From Alistipes provencensis (lineage in GTDB: Bacteria > Bacteroidota > Bacteroidia > Bacteroidales > Rikenellaceae), in NCBI RefSeq assembly GCF_900083545.1, contig NZ_LT559262.1, positions 248,001-312,000 on the forward strand: DNA of 64,000 bases, given 5' to 3'. The translations under genes and the position numbers were made by a program. Under the pieces are notes generated by a model that saw nothing but the letters and a program-made list of their open reading frames with translations, had not been told where the DNA came from and searched no databases. Shown one piece after another: positions 25,521 to 40,095 of this stretch; positions within the stretch are counted from its first letter, which is position 1, and every line of letters begins with the position of its first letter.

Positions 25521-27554
25521 CTATTTCCCGAGCATCTTCTTTACTTCGGCGGCTACGGTCTTGCCGTTGTAACCGAACTTCTCGTCAAGAACCGTATAGG
25601 GAGCCGAATAGCCAAAGTGGTCCAGACCGTGGATCATACCCTTCTCGCCCACGAGTCCCAGCAGGTTCACCGGAAGACCCGAGGTCATCCCGTAACGCGC
25701 AACGCCCACCGGAAGCACGCTCTCCTGATACGACTTGGGCTGGTCGCGGAACAACCCCTCGCTCGGGACGTTCACCACGCGGACCGGAATTCCCTCCGAA
25801 GCCAGCAGTTCGGCGCCTTCGACCAGCGTCGCAACCTCCGAACCCGTGGCAATCAGCACCGCGGCGGGTTTGGCCGAATCCATCACCACATAACCGCCCT
25901 TGGCGATCTGTGCGGCCTCCTCGCGGCGGCTGGCGCCCAGCGTCGGCAGGTTTTTGATGTTCTGGCGCGAGAGAACCAATGCCACGGGGCGGTGCTCCTC
26001 AACGGCCAGTTTCCACGCCATGACGGTCTCCTCGCCGTCAGCCGGACGCAGCACGACCATCGAACGCTCGCCGTGGTGGTTTTTCAGATGCTCCATCAGG
26101 CGAATCTGCGCCTCGTGTTCCACGGGCTGGTGCGTAGGGCCGTCCTCGCCCACACGGAACGAATCGTGCGTCCAGACATAGACCACATGCAGGCGCATCA
26201 GCGCCGAGAGGCGCACGGCCGGTTTCATGTAGTCCGAGAAGACGAAGAACGTGCCGCAGACGGGGATCACGCCGCCGTGCAGCGCCATACCGTTCATCAC
26301 GCAGGCCATCGTCAGCTCCGAAACGCCCGCTTGGAAGAACTTACCCGAGAAGTCGCCCTTCTCGAAAGCCTTGGTTTTCTTCAGGAATCCGTCGGTCTTG
26401 TCCGAGTTCGACAGGTCGGCCGAGGCCACGATCATGTTGTCGATCTTCTCGGCATAGACCCCCAGCACCGTCGCCGAAGCAGCGCGCGTCGCCACACCGG
26501 CCTTCATCTCGATGGATTTATAGTCGATCTCGGGGAGTTTGCCCGAAAGGAAATCGTCGAGCTTGCGTGCGAGGTCCTTGTGCTCCGTGCGCCACGACTT
26601 CTCGACGGCGGCCTGCTTGGAGGCCCACTCCTTCAGCGCCTCCCGACGCTCGGCGAAGACCTCGCGGCTCTCGGCGAAGATGGCGAACGGATCCTTCGCA
26701 TCGCCGCCCAGATTCTCGACCGTAGCGGCGAAATCGGCTCCGGCGGCCGTAAGCGGCTGGCCGTGGGTCGAAACCTTGTCCTCGAAGCTCTCTCCGGCGG
26801 GACCTTTGGCGCCCTTGCCCATGACCGTATGGCCGATGATGAGCGTCGGACGCTCCGTCTCGCTCTCGGCGGCGACCAGTGCCTCGCGGATCTCGTTGAT
26901 ATTGTGTCCGTCGACCGACAGCACGTTCCAACCCCACGCCTCGTACTTCATGGCCACGTTCTCGGTCATCACCTCGTCGACCTTCGTCGAGAGCTGGATG
27001 TTGTTCGAGTCGTAGTACATCACGAAATTCGACAGACCCAGATGACCGGCGATGCGCCCCACGCCCTGCGAAATCTCCTCCTCGACGGCGCCGTCCGAAA
27101 TATAGGCATAGGTCTTGTGCGCCATCCACTCCCCGAAGCGCGCCGCCATGAAACGCTCCGCGATGGCGGCGCCCAGTGCCATGGCATGTCCCTGACCCAG
27201 CGGACCCGAAGTATTCTCCACGCCGCGCATCACGTCCACCTCGGGGTGGCCCGGGGTCACGCTGCCCCACTGGCGAAGCGACTGCAAATCCTCGGACGAG
27301 TAGTGACCCGTCAACGCCAGCGTCGAATAGAGCATCGGCGACATGTGCCCCGGATCGAGGAAGAAACGGTCCCGGTAGGGATAAGCCATATTATCCGGGT
27401 CGTAACGCAGGAATTCCGCGAAGAGCACCGTGATGAAATCGGCGCCGCCCATCGCACCGCCGGGGTGTCCCGACTTAGCCTTTTCGACCATCGCAGCCGA
27501 CAGAATGCGGATATTGTCGGCCACGCGTGTGAGTTTGGAGTTCGTTGTAGACAT
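25521..27554 (-). CDS. tkt: Transketolase
   Basis: The 677-aa thiamine-diphosphate enzyme moves two-carbon units between sugar phosphates in the pentose phosphate pathway. GHPGGAMGGADF near residue 30 and DPGHMSP mark the N-terminal domain. The thiamine-binding motif starts at ISDGAVEEEISQG and ends with YYDSNNIQL (GDG...NN type, here SDG). The pyrimidine domain (residues ~355-530) holds VWTHDSFRVGEDGPTHQP. The length is normal for a full transketolase, so it is not a split form. The gene has its own TATCTTTA promoter box 43 bases upstream. Confidence 0.96.
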   Translation of the reverse strand: MSTTNSKLTRVADNIRILSAAMVEKAKSGHPGGAMGGADFITVLFAEFLRYDPDNMAYPYRDRFFLDPGHMSPMLYSTLALTGHYSSEDLQSLRQWGSVTPGHPEVDVMRGVENTSGPLGQGHAMALGAAIAERFMAARFGEWMAHKTYAYISDGAVEEEISQGVGRIAGHLGLSNFVMYYDSNNIQLSTKVDEVMTENVAMKYEAWGWNVLSVDGHNINEIREALVAAESETERPTLIIGHTVMGKGAKGPAGESFEDKVSTHGQPLTAAGADFAATVENLGGDAKDPFAIFAESREVFAERREALKEWASKQAAVEKSWRTEHKDLARKLDDFLSGKLPEIDYKSIEMKAGVATRAASATVLGVYAEKIDNMIVASADLSNSDKTDGFLKKTKAFEKGDFSGKFFQAGVSELTMACVMNGMALHGGVIPVCGTFFVFSDYMKPAVRLSALMRLHVVYVWTHDSFRVGEDGPTHQPVEHEAQIRLMEHLKNHHGERSMVVLRPADGEETVMAWKLAVEEHRPVALVLSRQNIKNLPTLGASRREEAAQIAKGGYVVMDSAKPAAVLIATGSEVATLVEGAELLASEGIPVRVVNVPSEGLFRDQPKSYQESVLPVGVARYGMTSGLPVNLLGLVGEKGMIHGLDHFGYSAPYTVLDEKFGYNGKTVAAEVKKMLGK

Positions 27555-27596
27555 TGGAGTTAGTGTTTTTATTCGTTCAATTTGTATTTTTCGCAG

Positions 27597-27604
27597 TAAA
27601 GATA
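27597..27604 (-). promoter_or_regulatory. -7 promoter box of tkt
   Basis: TATCTTTA is one base off TAnnTTTG. It lies in the 62-base gap after clpX. Confidence 0.5.
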
Positions 27605-27616
27605 TAGAAAAAGAAA

Positions 27617-28885
<1,269 letters not shown>

Positions 28886-28890
28886 GCGGT

Positions 28891-29559
28891 TTACTTTTCG
28901 CGTTTGGAGAGCACTTCGTCGATCAGGCCGTATTCCTTCGCCTCCTTGGCCGAGAGCCAGTAGTCGCGGTCGGCATCCTTCTCGATCTTCTTGACCGAAA
29001 CGCCCGAGTGGGCCGAGAGAATCTCGTACAGCTCGCGCTTGGTCTTCAGAATCTCACGCGCCGTGATCTCGATGTCCGAAGCCTGCCCCTGCGCGCCGCC
29101 CAGCGGCTGGTGGATCATCACCCGCGAGTGCGGCAGCGCCGAACGCTTGCCCTTGGCGCCCGCCGTGAGCAGCACGGCGCCCATCGAAGCCGCCAGACCC
29201 GTGCAGATGGTCGCCACGTCGGAGTTCACCAACTGCATCGTGTCGTAGATGCCCAGACCGGCCGAAACCGATCCGCCGGGCGAGTTGATGTAGATCTGGA
29301 TGTCCTTCTCGGGATCGACCGATTCGAGGAACAGCAGTTGGGCCTGAATGATGTTGGCCGCATCGTCGTAGATCGGCGCGCCGAGGAAGATGATGCGGTC
29401 CATCATCAGACGCGAGAAAACATCCATCGTAGCGATGTTCAGTTGGCGCTCCTCGATGATCGTCGGCGACACATAGGCCGAGCTTATCGACTGGAAGTCG
29501 TGCAGTTTCAGCGAACTGATCCCGCAGTGGTTCCGTGCGTATTTTTCAAATTCTGACAT
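28891..29559 (-). CDS. clpP: ATP-dependent Clp protease, proteolytic subunit ClpP
   Basis: The 222-aa serine peptidase forms the barrel used by ClpX and ClpC. The catalytic Ser125 is in [11 protein letters not shown] and His150 in [11 protein letters not shown]; the Asp lies in the [13 protein letters not shown] region. The length is slightly above the usual ~195-210 aa, with a longer N-terminus that may be a propeptide. It precedes clpX and follows tig, with a repeat-bearing gap of 236 bases to tig. Confidence 0.96.
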   Translation of the reverse strand: MSEFEKYARNHCGISSLKLHDFQSISSAYVSPTIIEERQLNIATMDVFSRLMMDRIIFLGAPIYDDAANIIQAQLLFLESVDPEKDIQIYINSPGGSVSAGLGIYDTMQLVNSDVATICTGLAASMGAVLLTAGAKGKRSALPHSRVMIHQPLGGAQGQASDIEITAREILKTKRELYEILSAHSGVSVKKIEKDADRDYWLSAKEAKEYGLIDEVLSKREK

Positions 29560-29631
29560 AGTTGTATCTATTTACTTTTCATTCATCCGTCGGGAGCGGG
29601 CAAAACCGGTTACAACACCCTGACCGCCCAT

Positions 29632-29678
29632 CGCCCTCCAAAACCCGCTTCTTAAGCGGGCGGGAGCGCAGAACCGGA
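29632..29678 (+). repeat. TTCTTAA-loop hairpin repeat, tig-clpP gap
   Basis: The unit reads CGCCCTCCAAAACCCGC, TTCTTAA, GCGGGC and then GCAGAACCGGA. It belongs to the same family as units at 48543, 48608 and 54059. A neighbouring hairpin at 29713-29729 (GTGCC-TTCTTAA-GGCAC) keeps the loop but has another stem. A further stem (CTTTGCA...TGCAAAG) lies at 29741-29768, so the gap is filled with hairpins. Confidence 0.65.
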
Positions 29679-29795
29679 TGGAAAGCGCGAGAACTCACAA
29701 CCGCCCCAAAGAGTGCCTTCTTAAGGCACAAGGCACAAAGGACTTTGCAAACATCAAGCCTGCAAAGTCCAAAGATACATAAAAATCCGCGAATC

Positions 29796-31121
29796 TTAAA
29801 GCTCCTTCGCCATTTTAGCGAAATCGTCCGCAGATACGGCTTTTTCCGTCACCTTAATCTTCGATTTGACATCCTCGACGACCTTCACCTCGTAGAGTTT
29901 CTCGTAAATCTTCTGGCCCTGATCCTTGTCGGCGAGGATCTTCTCAGCGTAGTCGGCCAGCATCTCGTCCGGTGCCGACGGCATGCCGTACTGTGCGAAC
30001 TGCGCGGCAGCCAGCGCCTTGGCCTCGGCCAGTGCCTCCTCCTTCGTAACGGAGAGGTTGTCGGCCTTGATGAAGTGCTTCTGGAGGTAGTTCCATGTGA
30101 ACATCTTCAGGAACTGGTCGAAGTCCTTCTCGATGTCCTCCATCGTGAACTTACCCTCGTTGATGGTGTAGAGCCAGCGCTTGAGGAACGCCTCGGGCAT
30201 CTTCAGCCCGGCCTTCTTCACGAGGTAATCGCGCAACTGCATCGTGAAGAGATAGTCGCTCTCGCGGCGCAGTTCGCCCTCGATCTGGGCGTCGATGAAC
30301 TTGTCGAAGCCGGCCTCGTCGCTGACGCCGCCCTGCGGGAACGCCATCTTGAAGAACTCCTCGTTCAGCTCCGGCTCGGCGAACTTGCGGATCTTGGTGA
30401 TCTCCAGCTCGAATTCGGGGTTGATGCCCTCCAGCTCGTTCTCCTTGACCTGCAGACAGGCGGCGCGCTGGGCGGGGTTCTTATAGAGGTCGTTGAGATT
30501 GACCTTCATCTTGGCGCCCACTTTCTTGCCGATGAAGGGCTTGCGATCCTCCTCCGACATCGAAATCAGGCCCACATAAGCGTCGGCCACGTTCATCTCG
30601 CCGTTGTCGAGCGTCACGGTCAGCGCCTCGTCCGAAGTCACCTTGTCGGCATCCACCAGACGGCCGAAGCGGCGCAGGTAGTTCGAACGGTAGTCGTCGT
30701 GCATCTTCTTGTCGACCTTGATCTTGCTGTATGTCAGCTTATCCTTGTCGGAGAGCTCCAGATTGACAGCGGGAGCCTCGCCGATCTCGAACACGAATTC
30801 GAACTCCGTAGCGTTGTCGAAATCGAAATCGCCCTGCTCCTCCGAAGGGATCACGTCGCCCAGATAGTCGATCTTCTCCTTCTCGAGGTATTCGAAAGCG
30901 GCGTTCGACGCCTTGCGGTACGACTGCTCGGCCACGACGCCCTTGCCGAACATCTTCTTGACGATGCCCATCGGCACCATGCCCGGGCGGAAGCCGGGGA
31001 TGTTGGCCTTGCGCTTGTACTCGCGCAGGGACTTCTCGACCTCCTGTCCGTAATCCGCCTCGCCGACAGTCACGCGAATCAGCGAGTTATTCTCGCCGCG
31101 TTGTTCTCTTACAATGTTCAT
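29796..31121 (-). CDS. tig: Trigger factor
   Basis: The 441-aa ribosome-bound chaperone and peptidyl-prolyl isomerase folds nascent chains. The N-terminal ribosome-binding domain contains KRKANIPGFRPGMVPMGIV, a clear match to the family signature GFRxGKxP. The central PPIase region is diverged, and a long helical C-terminal domain follows. The N-terminus MNIVREQRGENNSLIRVTV fits. It opens the tig-clpP-clpX cluster. Confidence 0.93.
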   Translation of the reverse strand: MNIVREQRGENNSLIRVTVGEADYGQEVEKSLREYKRKANIPGFRPGMVPMGIVKKMFGKGVVAEQSYRKASNAAFEYLEKEKIDYLGDVIPSEEQGDFDFDNATEFEFVFEIGEAPAVNLELSDKDKLTYSKIKVDKKMHDDYRSNYLRRFGRLVDADKVTSDEALTVTLDNGEMNVADAYVGLISMSEEDRKPFIGKKVGAKMKVNLNDLYKNPAQRAACLQVKENELEGINPEFELEITKIRKFAEPELNEEFFKMAFPQGGVSDEAGFDKFIDAQIEGELRRESDYLFTMQLRDYLVKKAGLKMPEAFLKRWLYTINEGKFTMEDIEKDFDQFLKMFTWNYLQKHFIKADNLSVTKEEALAEAKALAAAQFAQYGMPSAPDEMLADYAEKILADKDQGQKIYEKLYEVKVVEDVKSKIKVTEKAVSADDFAKMAKEL

Positions 31122-31173
31122 AGTGAATGAATTATATTTGTTATTCTTCGTATTTTCGCTCAGAATCGGGAGG

Positions 31174-31181
31174 CGAAGATA
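31174..31181 (-). promoter_or_regulatory. Possible -7 box of tig
   Basis: TATCTTCG is one base off TAnnTTTG, 53 bases before the tig ATG. It is divergent from the box of the cyclase-metH operon. Confidence 0.4.
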
Positions 31182-31254
31182 CGAAATAATTCCCTTTCCG
31201 ACAAGACATTCCCTGTATAATATAGCGAAATTATGATATGTAGTTTGCTTTTTA

Positions 31255-31262
31255 TATCTTTG
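31255..31262 (+). promoter_or_regulatory. -7 promoter box of the cyclase-metH-metF operon
   Basis: TATCTTTG is a perfect TAnnTTTG, 21 bases before the ATG at 31284. No cobalamin or SAM riboswitch fits in the short leader. Confidence 0.6.
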
Positions 31263-31283
31263 TAGGCTATTTTGTTCCGAGCG

Positions 31284-32096
31284 ATGAAAACGATCTTCAT
31301 ATCCCTGCTTTCCCTGCTGCTGCTCCCGGCGTGCGGCGGCTCCGCGGCGCGTTCCAAACGCCCGGCGCAGACCTCACCGGCGGCCGTGCAGATGCAGCCC
31401 AAAACATACACCTACCGCATCGCGGCGACCTATCCCCACTCGACAACAGCCTACACCCAAGGACTGTACTATGACGGCGGCCTCCTATGGGAGGGAACGG
31501 GGCAGTACGGCGAATCGCTCGTGCAGACCGTCGATCTCACGACGGGCAATACCAGCGTGCTGACACGCCTGCCCCGCTCGGAGTTCGGCGAAGGGATCGC
31601 CCGCGTGGGCGACGAGCTTTTCCAGCTCACTTGGCAGTCCAACACCGCACACGTCTACGACCTGAAGAACGGGTGCAAAAAAATCCGCGACCACCGCTAT
31701 CCCGGCGAGGGCTGGGGCCTCACGACCGACGGCACAAAACTCTACATGTCGGACGGTACGGCCACGATCTACACGGTGGAGCCCGCGACGTTCCGCCGCG
31801 AGAAGCGCGTGACGGTGACCTTTCAGGGCGCTCCGGTCAACTACCTCAACGAGCTGGAATGGATCGGGGGCAGAATATGGGCCAACGTCTACACCACCGA
31901 ACAGATCGTGATCATCGACCCCGCGACGGGCATCGTGGAGGGCGTCGTGGACCTGACGGGCATCCTGCCCGAGGAGGAGATGACCCCGGCGACCGACGTG
32001 CTGAACGGCATCGCCTACGACGCCGAACGGGAGCGTATCTTCGTGACGGGCAAGAACTGGCCGAAGCTCTACGAAATAGAACTAATCGAAAAATAA
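31284..32096 (+). CDS. Glutaminyl-peptide cyclotransferase-type lipoprotein
   Basis: The 270-aa protein has a lipoprotein signal (MKTIFISLLSLLLLPAC) and a five-bladed beta-propeller of the glutamine cyclotransferase family. Typical segments are STTAYTQGLYYDGGLLWEGT, GEGIARVGDELFQLTWQ, GEGWGLTTDGTKLYMSDGT, LNELEWIGGRIWANVYTT and LNGIAYDAERERIFVTGKNW. The enzyme turns N-terminal Gln into pyroglutamate. In Bacteroidetes, type I signal cleavage often leaves N-terminal Gln ("AQ"), which gives it many substrates. The ATG at 31284 is chosen over a TTG 12 bases earlier. The stop abuts the metH ATG. Confidence 0.9.
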   Translation: MKTIFISLLSLLLLPACGGSAARSKRPAQTSPAAVQMQPKTYTYRIAATYPHSTTAYTQGLYYDGGLLWEGTGQYGESLVQTVDLTTGNTSVLTRLPRSEFGEGIARVGDELFQLTWQSNTAHVYDLKNGCKKIRDHRYPGEGWGLTTDGTKLYMSDGTATIYTVEPATFRREKRVTVTFQGAPVNYLNELEWIGGRIWANVYTTEQIVIIDPATGIVEGVVDLTGILPEEEMTPATDVLNGIAYDAERERIFVTGKNWPKLYEIELIEK

Positions 32097-35707
<3,611 letters not shown>

Positions 35708-35711
<4 letters not shown>

Positions 35712-36664
35712 ACGTCGTAGATATCATCAACGAGGCGATCGCCACCGGACGCACCCGTTTCGCTTTCGAACTGCTGCCGCCGCTCAAGGGGGACGGCATG
35801 CAGAAGATATTCGCCGCCGTGGAGCCGCTGATGGCCCTCGACCCGGCCTATGTCAACATCACGTTCCACCGCGAGGGGATCAAGGAGACCGAGCGTGAGG
35901 ACGGCAGCGTCGAATGGCACGTCGTGCGGCGCCGTCCGGGGACGGTCGGCATCTCGGCGGCCATCCAGCACCGCTACAGCGTGGAGGTGGTGCCGCACCT
36001 GATCTGCGGCGGGCTGTCGAAATACGACATCGAGGACACGCTCATCGACATGGACTTCCTCGGCCTGCACAACGTGCTGGCGCTGCGCGGCGACAAGTCG
36101 CAGAACGAAAAACGCTTCATGCCCCATCCGCAGGGACACGCGCACGCCGTAGACCTCGTGCGCCAGATCGCGGACATGAACCGCGGAAAGTTCATCGACG
36201 GCGAGGTCGAGGAGTGCCACCACTCGAAATTCTCGATCGGCGTGGCGGGCTACCCCGAGGTACACGCCGAAGCCCGCGACATCACCTCGGACATCGAGCG
36301 GCTGAAGGCCAAGATCGACGCCGGGGCGGAGTATGTCATCACGCAGATGTTCTTCGACAACCGCAAATACTTCGACTTCGTGCGCCGCTGCCGCGAGGCG
36401 GGAATCGAAGTGCCGGTCATTCCCGGCATCAAGCCCCTTTCAACGCTCCGCCATCTGGAAATCCTGCCCGAGACGTTCGGCGTGGAGCTGCCCGAAGAGC
36501 TGGTGCGCGAGGCGAAGGCGCACCCGGACAACGTGCGCGAGGTGGGTACCGAGTGGGCCATCGCCCAGAGCCGCGAACTGATGGCCGCAGGCGTGCCCGT
36601 CCTGCATTACTACACGATGAGCCGCACGACGAACATCCAGAAGATCGTGAAAGCGATATTTTAA
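35708..36664 (+). CDS. metF: Methylenetetrahydrofolate reductase
   Basis: The 318-aa FAD enzyme makes the methyl-tetrahydrofolate used by MetH. It is a TIM barrel with FAFELLPPLKGD near the N-terminus (E of the catalytic region), HLICGGLSKYDIED, LGLHNVLALRGDKS, a typical GVAGYPEVHAEA, and YVITQMFFDN, which form the flavin and folate sites. The length is normal for bacteria. Its start overlaps the metH stop. Confidence 0.95.
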
Positions 36665-36676
36665 AGAACTACGATT

Positions 36677-37789
36677 ATGACACCCGTCGAATTTCGCCGC
36701 CGCCTGCATGCGCATCCCGAACTCTCGTTCCGGGAGCACGGCACGGCGGCATTCATCGAACAGCAGCTCACGGAGCTGGGCATCAAGCACCGCAGAATCG
36801 CCGACACAGGCGTACTGGCCCGCATCGGGGGCCGCAAGACGGCCGCCGGCGACCGCCGTGCCGTCGTCCTGCGGGCCGACATCGACGCCCTGCCCATCAC
36901 GGAGCAGAACGCCTGCGAATGGCGGTCGCAGAACGAGGGCGTGATGCACGCCTGCGGCCACGACATGCACGCCGCGGTGCTGTTCGGCGTACTGAAGGAG
37001 TTCGCCGCGGCGCCCGATTTCCGGGGCACGCTCTTCGGACTGTTCCAGCCGGGCGAGGAGTGCAACCCCGGCGGAGCGTCGCTGGTGCTGGCCGAAAAGC
37101 CGTTCGACGAATATGAGGTGCGGGCCGTGGTCGGCGAGCATGTCGAGCCGCAGTTAGAGGTCGGGACCCTCGGCTTCCGGGCCGGGAAATACATGGCCGC
37201 CAGCGACGAACTGCGTTTCCGCGTGCACGGCACGGGCGGTCACGGGGCCATGCGCCGACAACTCAAAGACCCCGTGGCGGCGGGTGCCGAACTGCTGACG
37301 CGCCTCATCGCCCTCAACGGCGAGGAGTGCGTGCTGTCGATCGGCCGCGTGGAGGCCGGCGGGGCGACGAACATCGTGCCCGACGAGGTGTACATGGAGG
37401 GGACGCTGCGCACGTTCGACGAACGGGAGCGCGAGATCATCCACCGCCGCATCGGGATCATCGCGGCGGACATCGACAAACGCCACGGCGTGAAGACCGA
37501 CGTGAACATCGGCCGGGGCTATCCCTGCGTGGTGAACGACGAGATGCTGGTCAAAAAGGCCGTCGCGCTGGCCCGGACCGAAGGGCTCGGGGTGGAGATG
37601 CTGCCCCTGAGGACCACGGCCGAGGATTTCGGGTTCTACTGCAAACAATATCCGTCGCTGTTTTACCGGCTGGGCGTAGGCGCCGCAGCCGGACGGCCCC
37701 ATACGGCGACGTTCTCACCCGACGAAGGGGCCTTGGACGTGGGCATCGGCTTTATGCGCCGACTGGCCCTGCAAATTTTGGAAAAATGA
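36677..37789 (+). CDS. M20D family amidohydrolase/peptidase
   Basis: The 370-aa zinc hydrolase resembles N-acyl amino acid and hippurate-type amidohydrolases. Motifs in order: RLHAHPELSFREHGTA, VVLRADIDALPI (first metal Asp), HACGHDMHAA (metal His), GLFQPGEECNPGGA (catalytic Glu pair), a dimerisation domain with GTGGHGAMRRQ and GGATNIVPDE, and the last ligand His in GRPHTATFSP. The substrate is unknown. It starts 12 bases after metF, and its stop overlaps the rnr start (ATGA). Confidence 0.9.
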   Translation: MTPVEFRRRLHAHPELSFREHGTAAFIEQQLTELGIKHRRIADTGVLARIGGRKTAAGDRRAVVLRADIDALPITEQNACEWRSQNEGVMHACGHDMHAAVLFGVLKEFAAAPDFRGTLFGLFQPGEECNPGGASLVLAEKPFDEYEVRAVVGEHVEPQLEVGTLGFRAGKYMAASDELRFRVHGTGGHGAMRRQLKDPVAAGAELLTRLIALNGEECVLSIGRVEAGGATNIVPDEVYMEGTLRTFDEREREIIHRRIGIIAADIDKRHGVKTDVNIGRGYPCVVNDEMLVKKAVALARTEGLGVEMLPLRTTAEDFGFYCKQYPSLFYRLGVGAAAGRPHTATFSPDEGALDVGIGFMRRLALQILEK

Positions 37790-40029
37790 TGAAAAAACAG
37801 AACCAACGCTCCGGAAAAGGAGCCCGGAAAACAGACCGCGCATCGGTCATACTGAACCTGCTGCGCGAGTTTCCCAACAATAAATTCTCGCTGAAGCACC
37901 TTGCGTCGGCGTCGGGAGGCGCCACGAAAGAGGGCCGCCGCGAAACACTCGAAATCCTCGACCGGCTCTTCGAAGAGGGCATCGTCGAGGAGTGCGCGCG
38001 CGAAAAATACCGCCTCACCCAAAACCACCTGCCCCATTACGAGGGTGTGGCCGACATGGCCCCCTCGGGTTCGGTCTATGTGAAGGTCGAGGGGCTCGAG
38101 GCCGACATCTTCGTCAACCAGCGCAACGCGGCCAACGCCCTGAACGGCGACCGCGTGGAGGTCGTGGTGATGCACCGCGGCCGCAACGGGCAGATGGAGG
38201 GCGAGATCACCCGGATCATCGAACGCAACCGCAAGCCCTATGTGGGCGTCGCCGAGGTGGGGCTCCACCAGATCTTCGTGCGCGCCGACTCGCGCCGCAT
38301 GCCCATGGACATCTACCTCTCGAAGCGCACCTATCCCGACGTCAGGGACGGCGAAAAGGTCGTGGTCCGCATCGCCGACTGGCAGCCCGGGAGCAAGAGT
38401 CCCGTGGGCGAACTGGTCGAACGGCTGGGCATGGCCGGCAACAACGACACGGAGATGCACGCCATCCTCGCCGAATACGAACTCCCCTACCGCTTCGAAC
38501 CCGAGATCGAAGAGGCCGCAGAGGCCATCGACGCCCGCGTGACGGGCAAGGAGATCGCCCAGCGGCGCGATTTCCGGCAGGTCGTCACGTTCACCGTGGA
38601 CCCCGCCGACGCCAAGGACTTCGACGACGCCCTGTCGGTGCGGAAGATCAAAGACGGCGTCTGGGAGATCGGCGTGCACATTGCCGATGTAACCCACTAT
38701 GTGCGGCCCCATTCGGTGATCGACGACGAGGCCGTGGAACGCGGCACGTCGGTCTATCTGGTGGACCGCACCGTGCCGATGCTCCCCGAGCGGCTCTCGA
38801 ACGAACTCTGCTCGCTGCGCCCCAACGAGACGAGCCTCTGCTTCTCGGCGGTCTTCACCCTCAACGAGAACCTCGACATCCTCGAGGAGTGGTTCGGCCG
38901 TACGGTCATCCACTCCGACCGCCGGTTCACCTACGCCGAGGCGCAGGAGATCATCGAGACGGGGCGCGGGGATTATGCCGAGGAGGTGCTGACCCTCAAC
39001 CGGCTGGCGCAGGCGCTGCGCGCGGAGCGGTTCAAAAACGGTGCGATCTCGTTCGACCGCGAAGAGGTGAAATTCCGCCTCGACGAGAACGGCAAACCGC
39101 TGGGCGTCTATTTCAAGGAGCAGAAGGAGTCGAACCAGATGATCGAGGAGTTCATGCTGCTGGCCAACCGCCGCGTGGCGGAGTTCTGCGGCAAGCGCAA
39201 GACCGAGAGCGGCCGCACGACGGAACGTACGATGGTATACCGCGTGCACGACTCCCCGAGCGAGGAGAAACTCGACCGCTTCCGCCAGTTCATCCTCCGC
39301 TTCGGGCATATCTTCAAGGCCACGAAAGGCCGCGCCGTGGCCAAGGAGATGAACAAGCTCTTCAAGCAGATCAAGGGCACCACCGAGGAGAACGCCGTCT
39401 CGACGATGGCCGTGCGCTCGATGGCCAAGGCCTACTACACGACCGACAACATCGGCCACTACGGGCTGGCGTTCCCCTACTACACGCACTTCACCTCGCC
39501 CATCCGCCGTTATCCCGACATGATGGTCCACCGCCTGCTGGCGCGTTACCTCGCGGGCGACAAGTCGGCAGACAAGACCATGCTGGAGGACCTCTGCGCA
39601 CGGGCTTCGGACCGCGAGGTGGTGGCCGCCGAGGCCGAACGCGCCTCGATCAAGTACAAGATGGTCGAGTTTATGAAGGAGCACATCGGCGAGGAGTTCG
39701 AGGGTCACATCTCGGGTCTCACGGAGTGGGGCGTCTATGTGGAGCTGGACGAGACCCACATCGAGGGCATGTCATTCCTGAGGGACATCGAGGGAGACTT
39801 CTTCCAGTTCGACGAACAGCTCTACGAGATCATCGGCCGCTCGACGGGCATCCGCTTGACGCTGGGCAGTCCGGTGCGCATCCGCGTGAAGCGCGCCGAC
39901 CTGCAGAAGCGCCAGCTCGACTTCGAGGTGCTGCTGCCCGAGGCCGCCGCACGCCGCACCGCCGCGTCGTCCGAAAGCCGCGGTCACGGTCCCAAGGTCC
40001 GCACCTCGTCGCGCCGCAAAGGTAAATAG
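37786..40029 (+). CDS. rnr: Ribonuclease R
   Basis: The 747-aa 3'-5' exoribonuclease degrades structured RNA. A winged-helix start (ASVILNLLREFPNNKFSLKHL) is followed by cold-shock domains, the RNB catalytic domain with FTVDPADAKDFDDALSV (three metal Asp) and TSPIRRYPDMMVHR, and a C-terminal S1 domain (GHISGLTEWGVYVELDETHI). A basic Ser/Arg/Lys tail ends the protein. The frame is open 153 codons further 5' inside the M20 gene, but the ATG at 37786 overlapping the M20 stop is the natural start. It is the last gene of the operon. Confidence 0.95.
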   Translation: MMKKQNQRSGKGARKTDRASVILNLLREFPNNKFSLKHLASASGGATKEGRRETLEILDRLFEEGIVEECAREKYRLTQNHLPHYEGVADMAPSGSVYVKVEGLEADIFVNQRNAANALNGDRVEVVVMHRGRNGQMEGEITRIIERNRKPYVGVAEVGLHQIFVRADSRRMPMDIYLSKRTYPDVRDGEKVVVRIADWQPGSKSPVGELVERLGMAGNNDTEMHAILAEYELPYRFEPEIEEAAEAIDARVTGKEIAQRRDFRQVVTFTVDPADAKDFDDALSVRKIKDGVWEIGVHIADVTHYVRPHSVIDDEAVERGTSVYLVDRTVPMLPERLSNELCSLRPNETSLCFSAVFTLNENLDILEEWFGRTVIHSDRRFTYAEAQEIIETGRGDYAEEVLTLNRLAQALRAERFKNGAISFDREEVKFRLDENGKPLGVYFKEQKESNQMIEEFMLLANRRVAEFCGKRKTESGRTTERTMVYRVHDSPSEEKLDRFRQFILRFGHIFKATKGRAVAKEMNKLFKQIKGTTEENAVSTMAVRSMAKAYYTTDNIGHYGLAFPYYTHFTSPIRRYPDMMVHRLLARYLAGDKSADKTMLEDLCARASDREVVAAEAERASIKYKMVEFMKEHIGEEFEGHISGLTEWGVYVELDETHIEGMSFLRDIEGDFFQFDEQLYEIIGRSTGIRLTLGSPVRIRVKRADLQKRQLDFEVLLPEAAARRTAASSESRGHGPKVRTSSRRKGK

Positions 40030-40044
40030 GCTGTCGCACACGAC

Positions 40045-40078
40045 GCAAAAAGGGAAGCCCTCGGGCTTCCCTTTTTGC
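40045..40078. terminator. Bidirectional terminator between rnr and the V-ATPase operon
   Basis: The stem GCAAAAAGGGAAGCCC / GGGCTTCCCTTTTTGC with a TCG loop has A and T runs within the stem. It sits between convergent transcription units. Confidence 0.92.
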
Positions 40079-40095
40079 ATGCGGTCGTTGCTCTT

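Noticed and set aside
31122..31283. Cobalamin riboswitch expected before the B12-dependent metH operon
   Set aside because: The leader after the -7 box is only about 20 bases, and nothing resembling a B12 box is seen in the gap.
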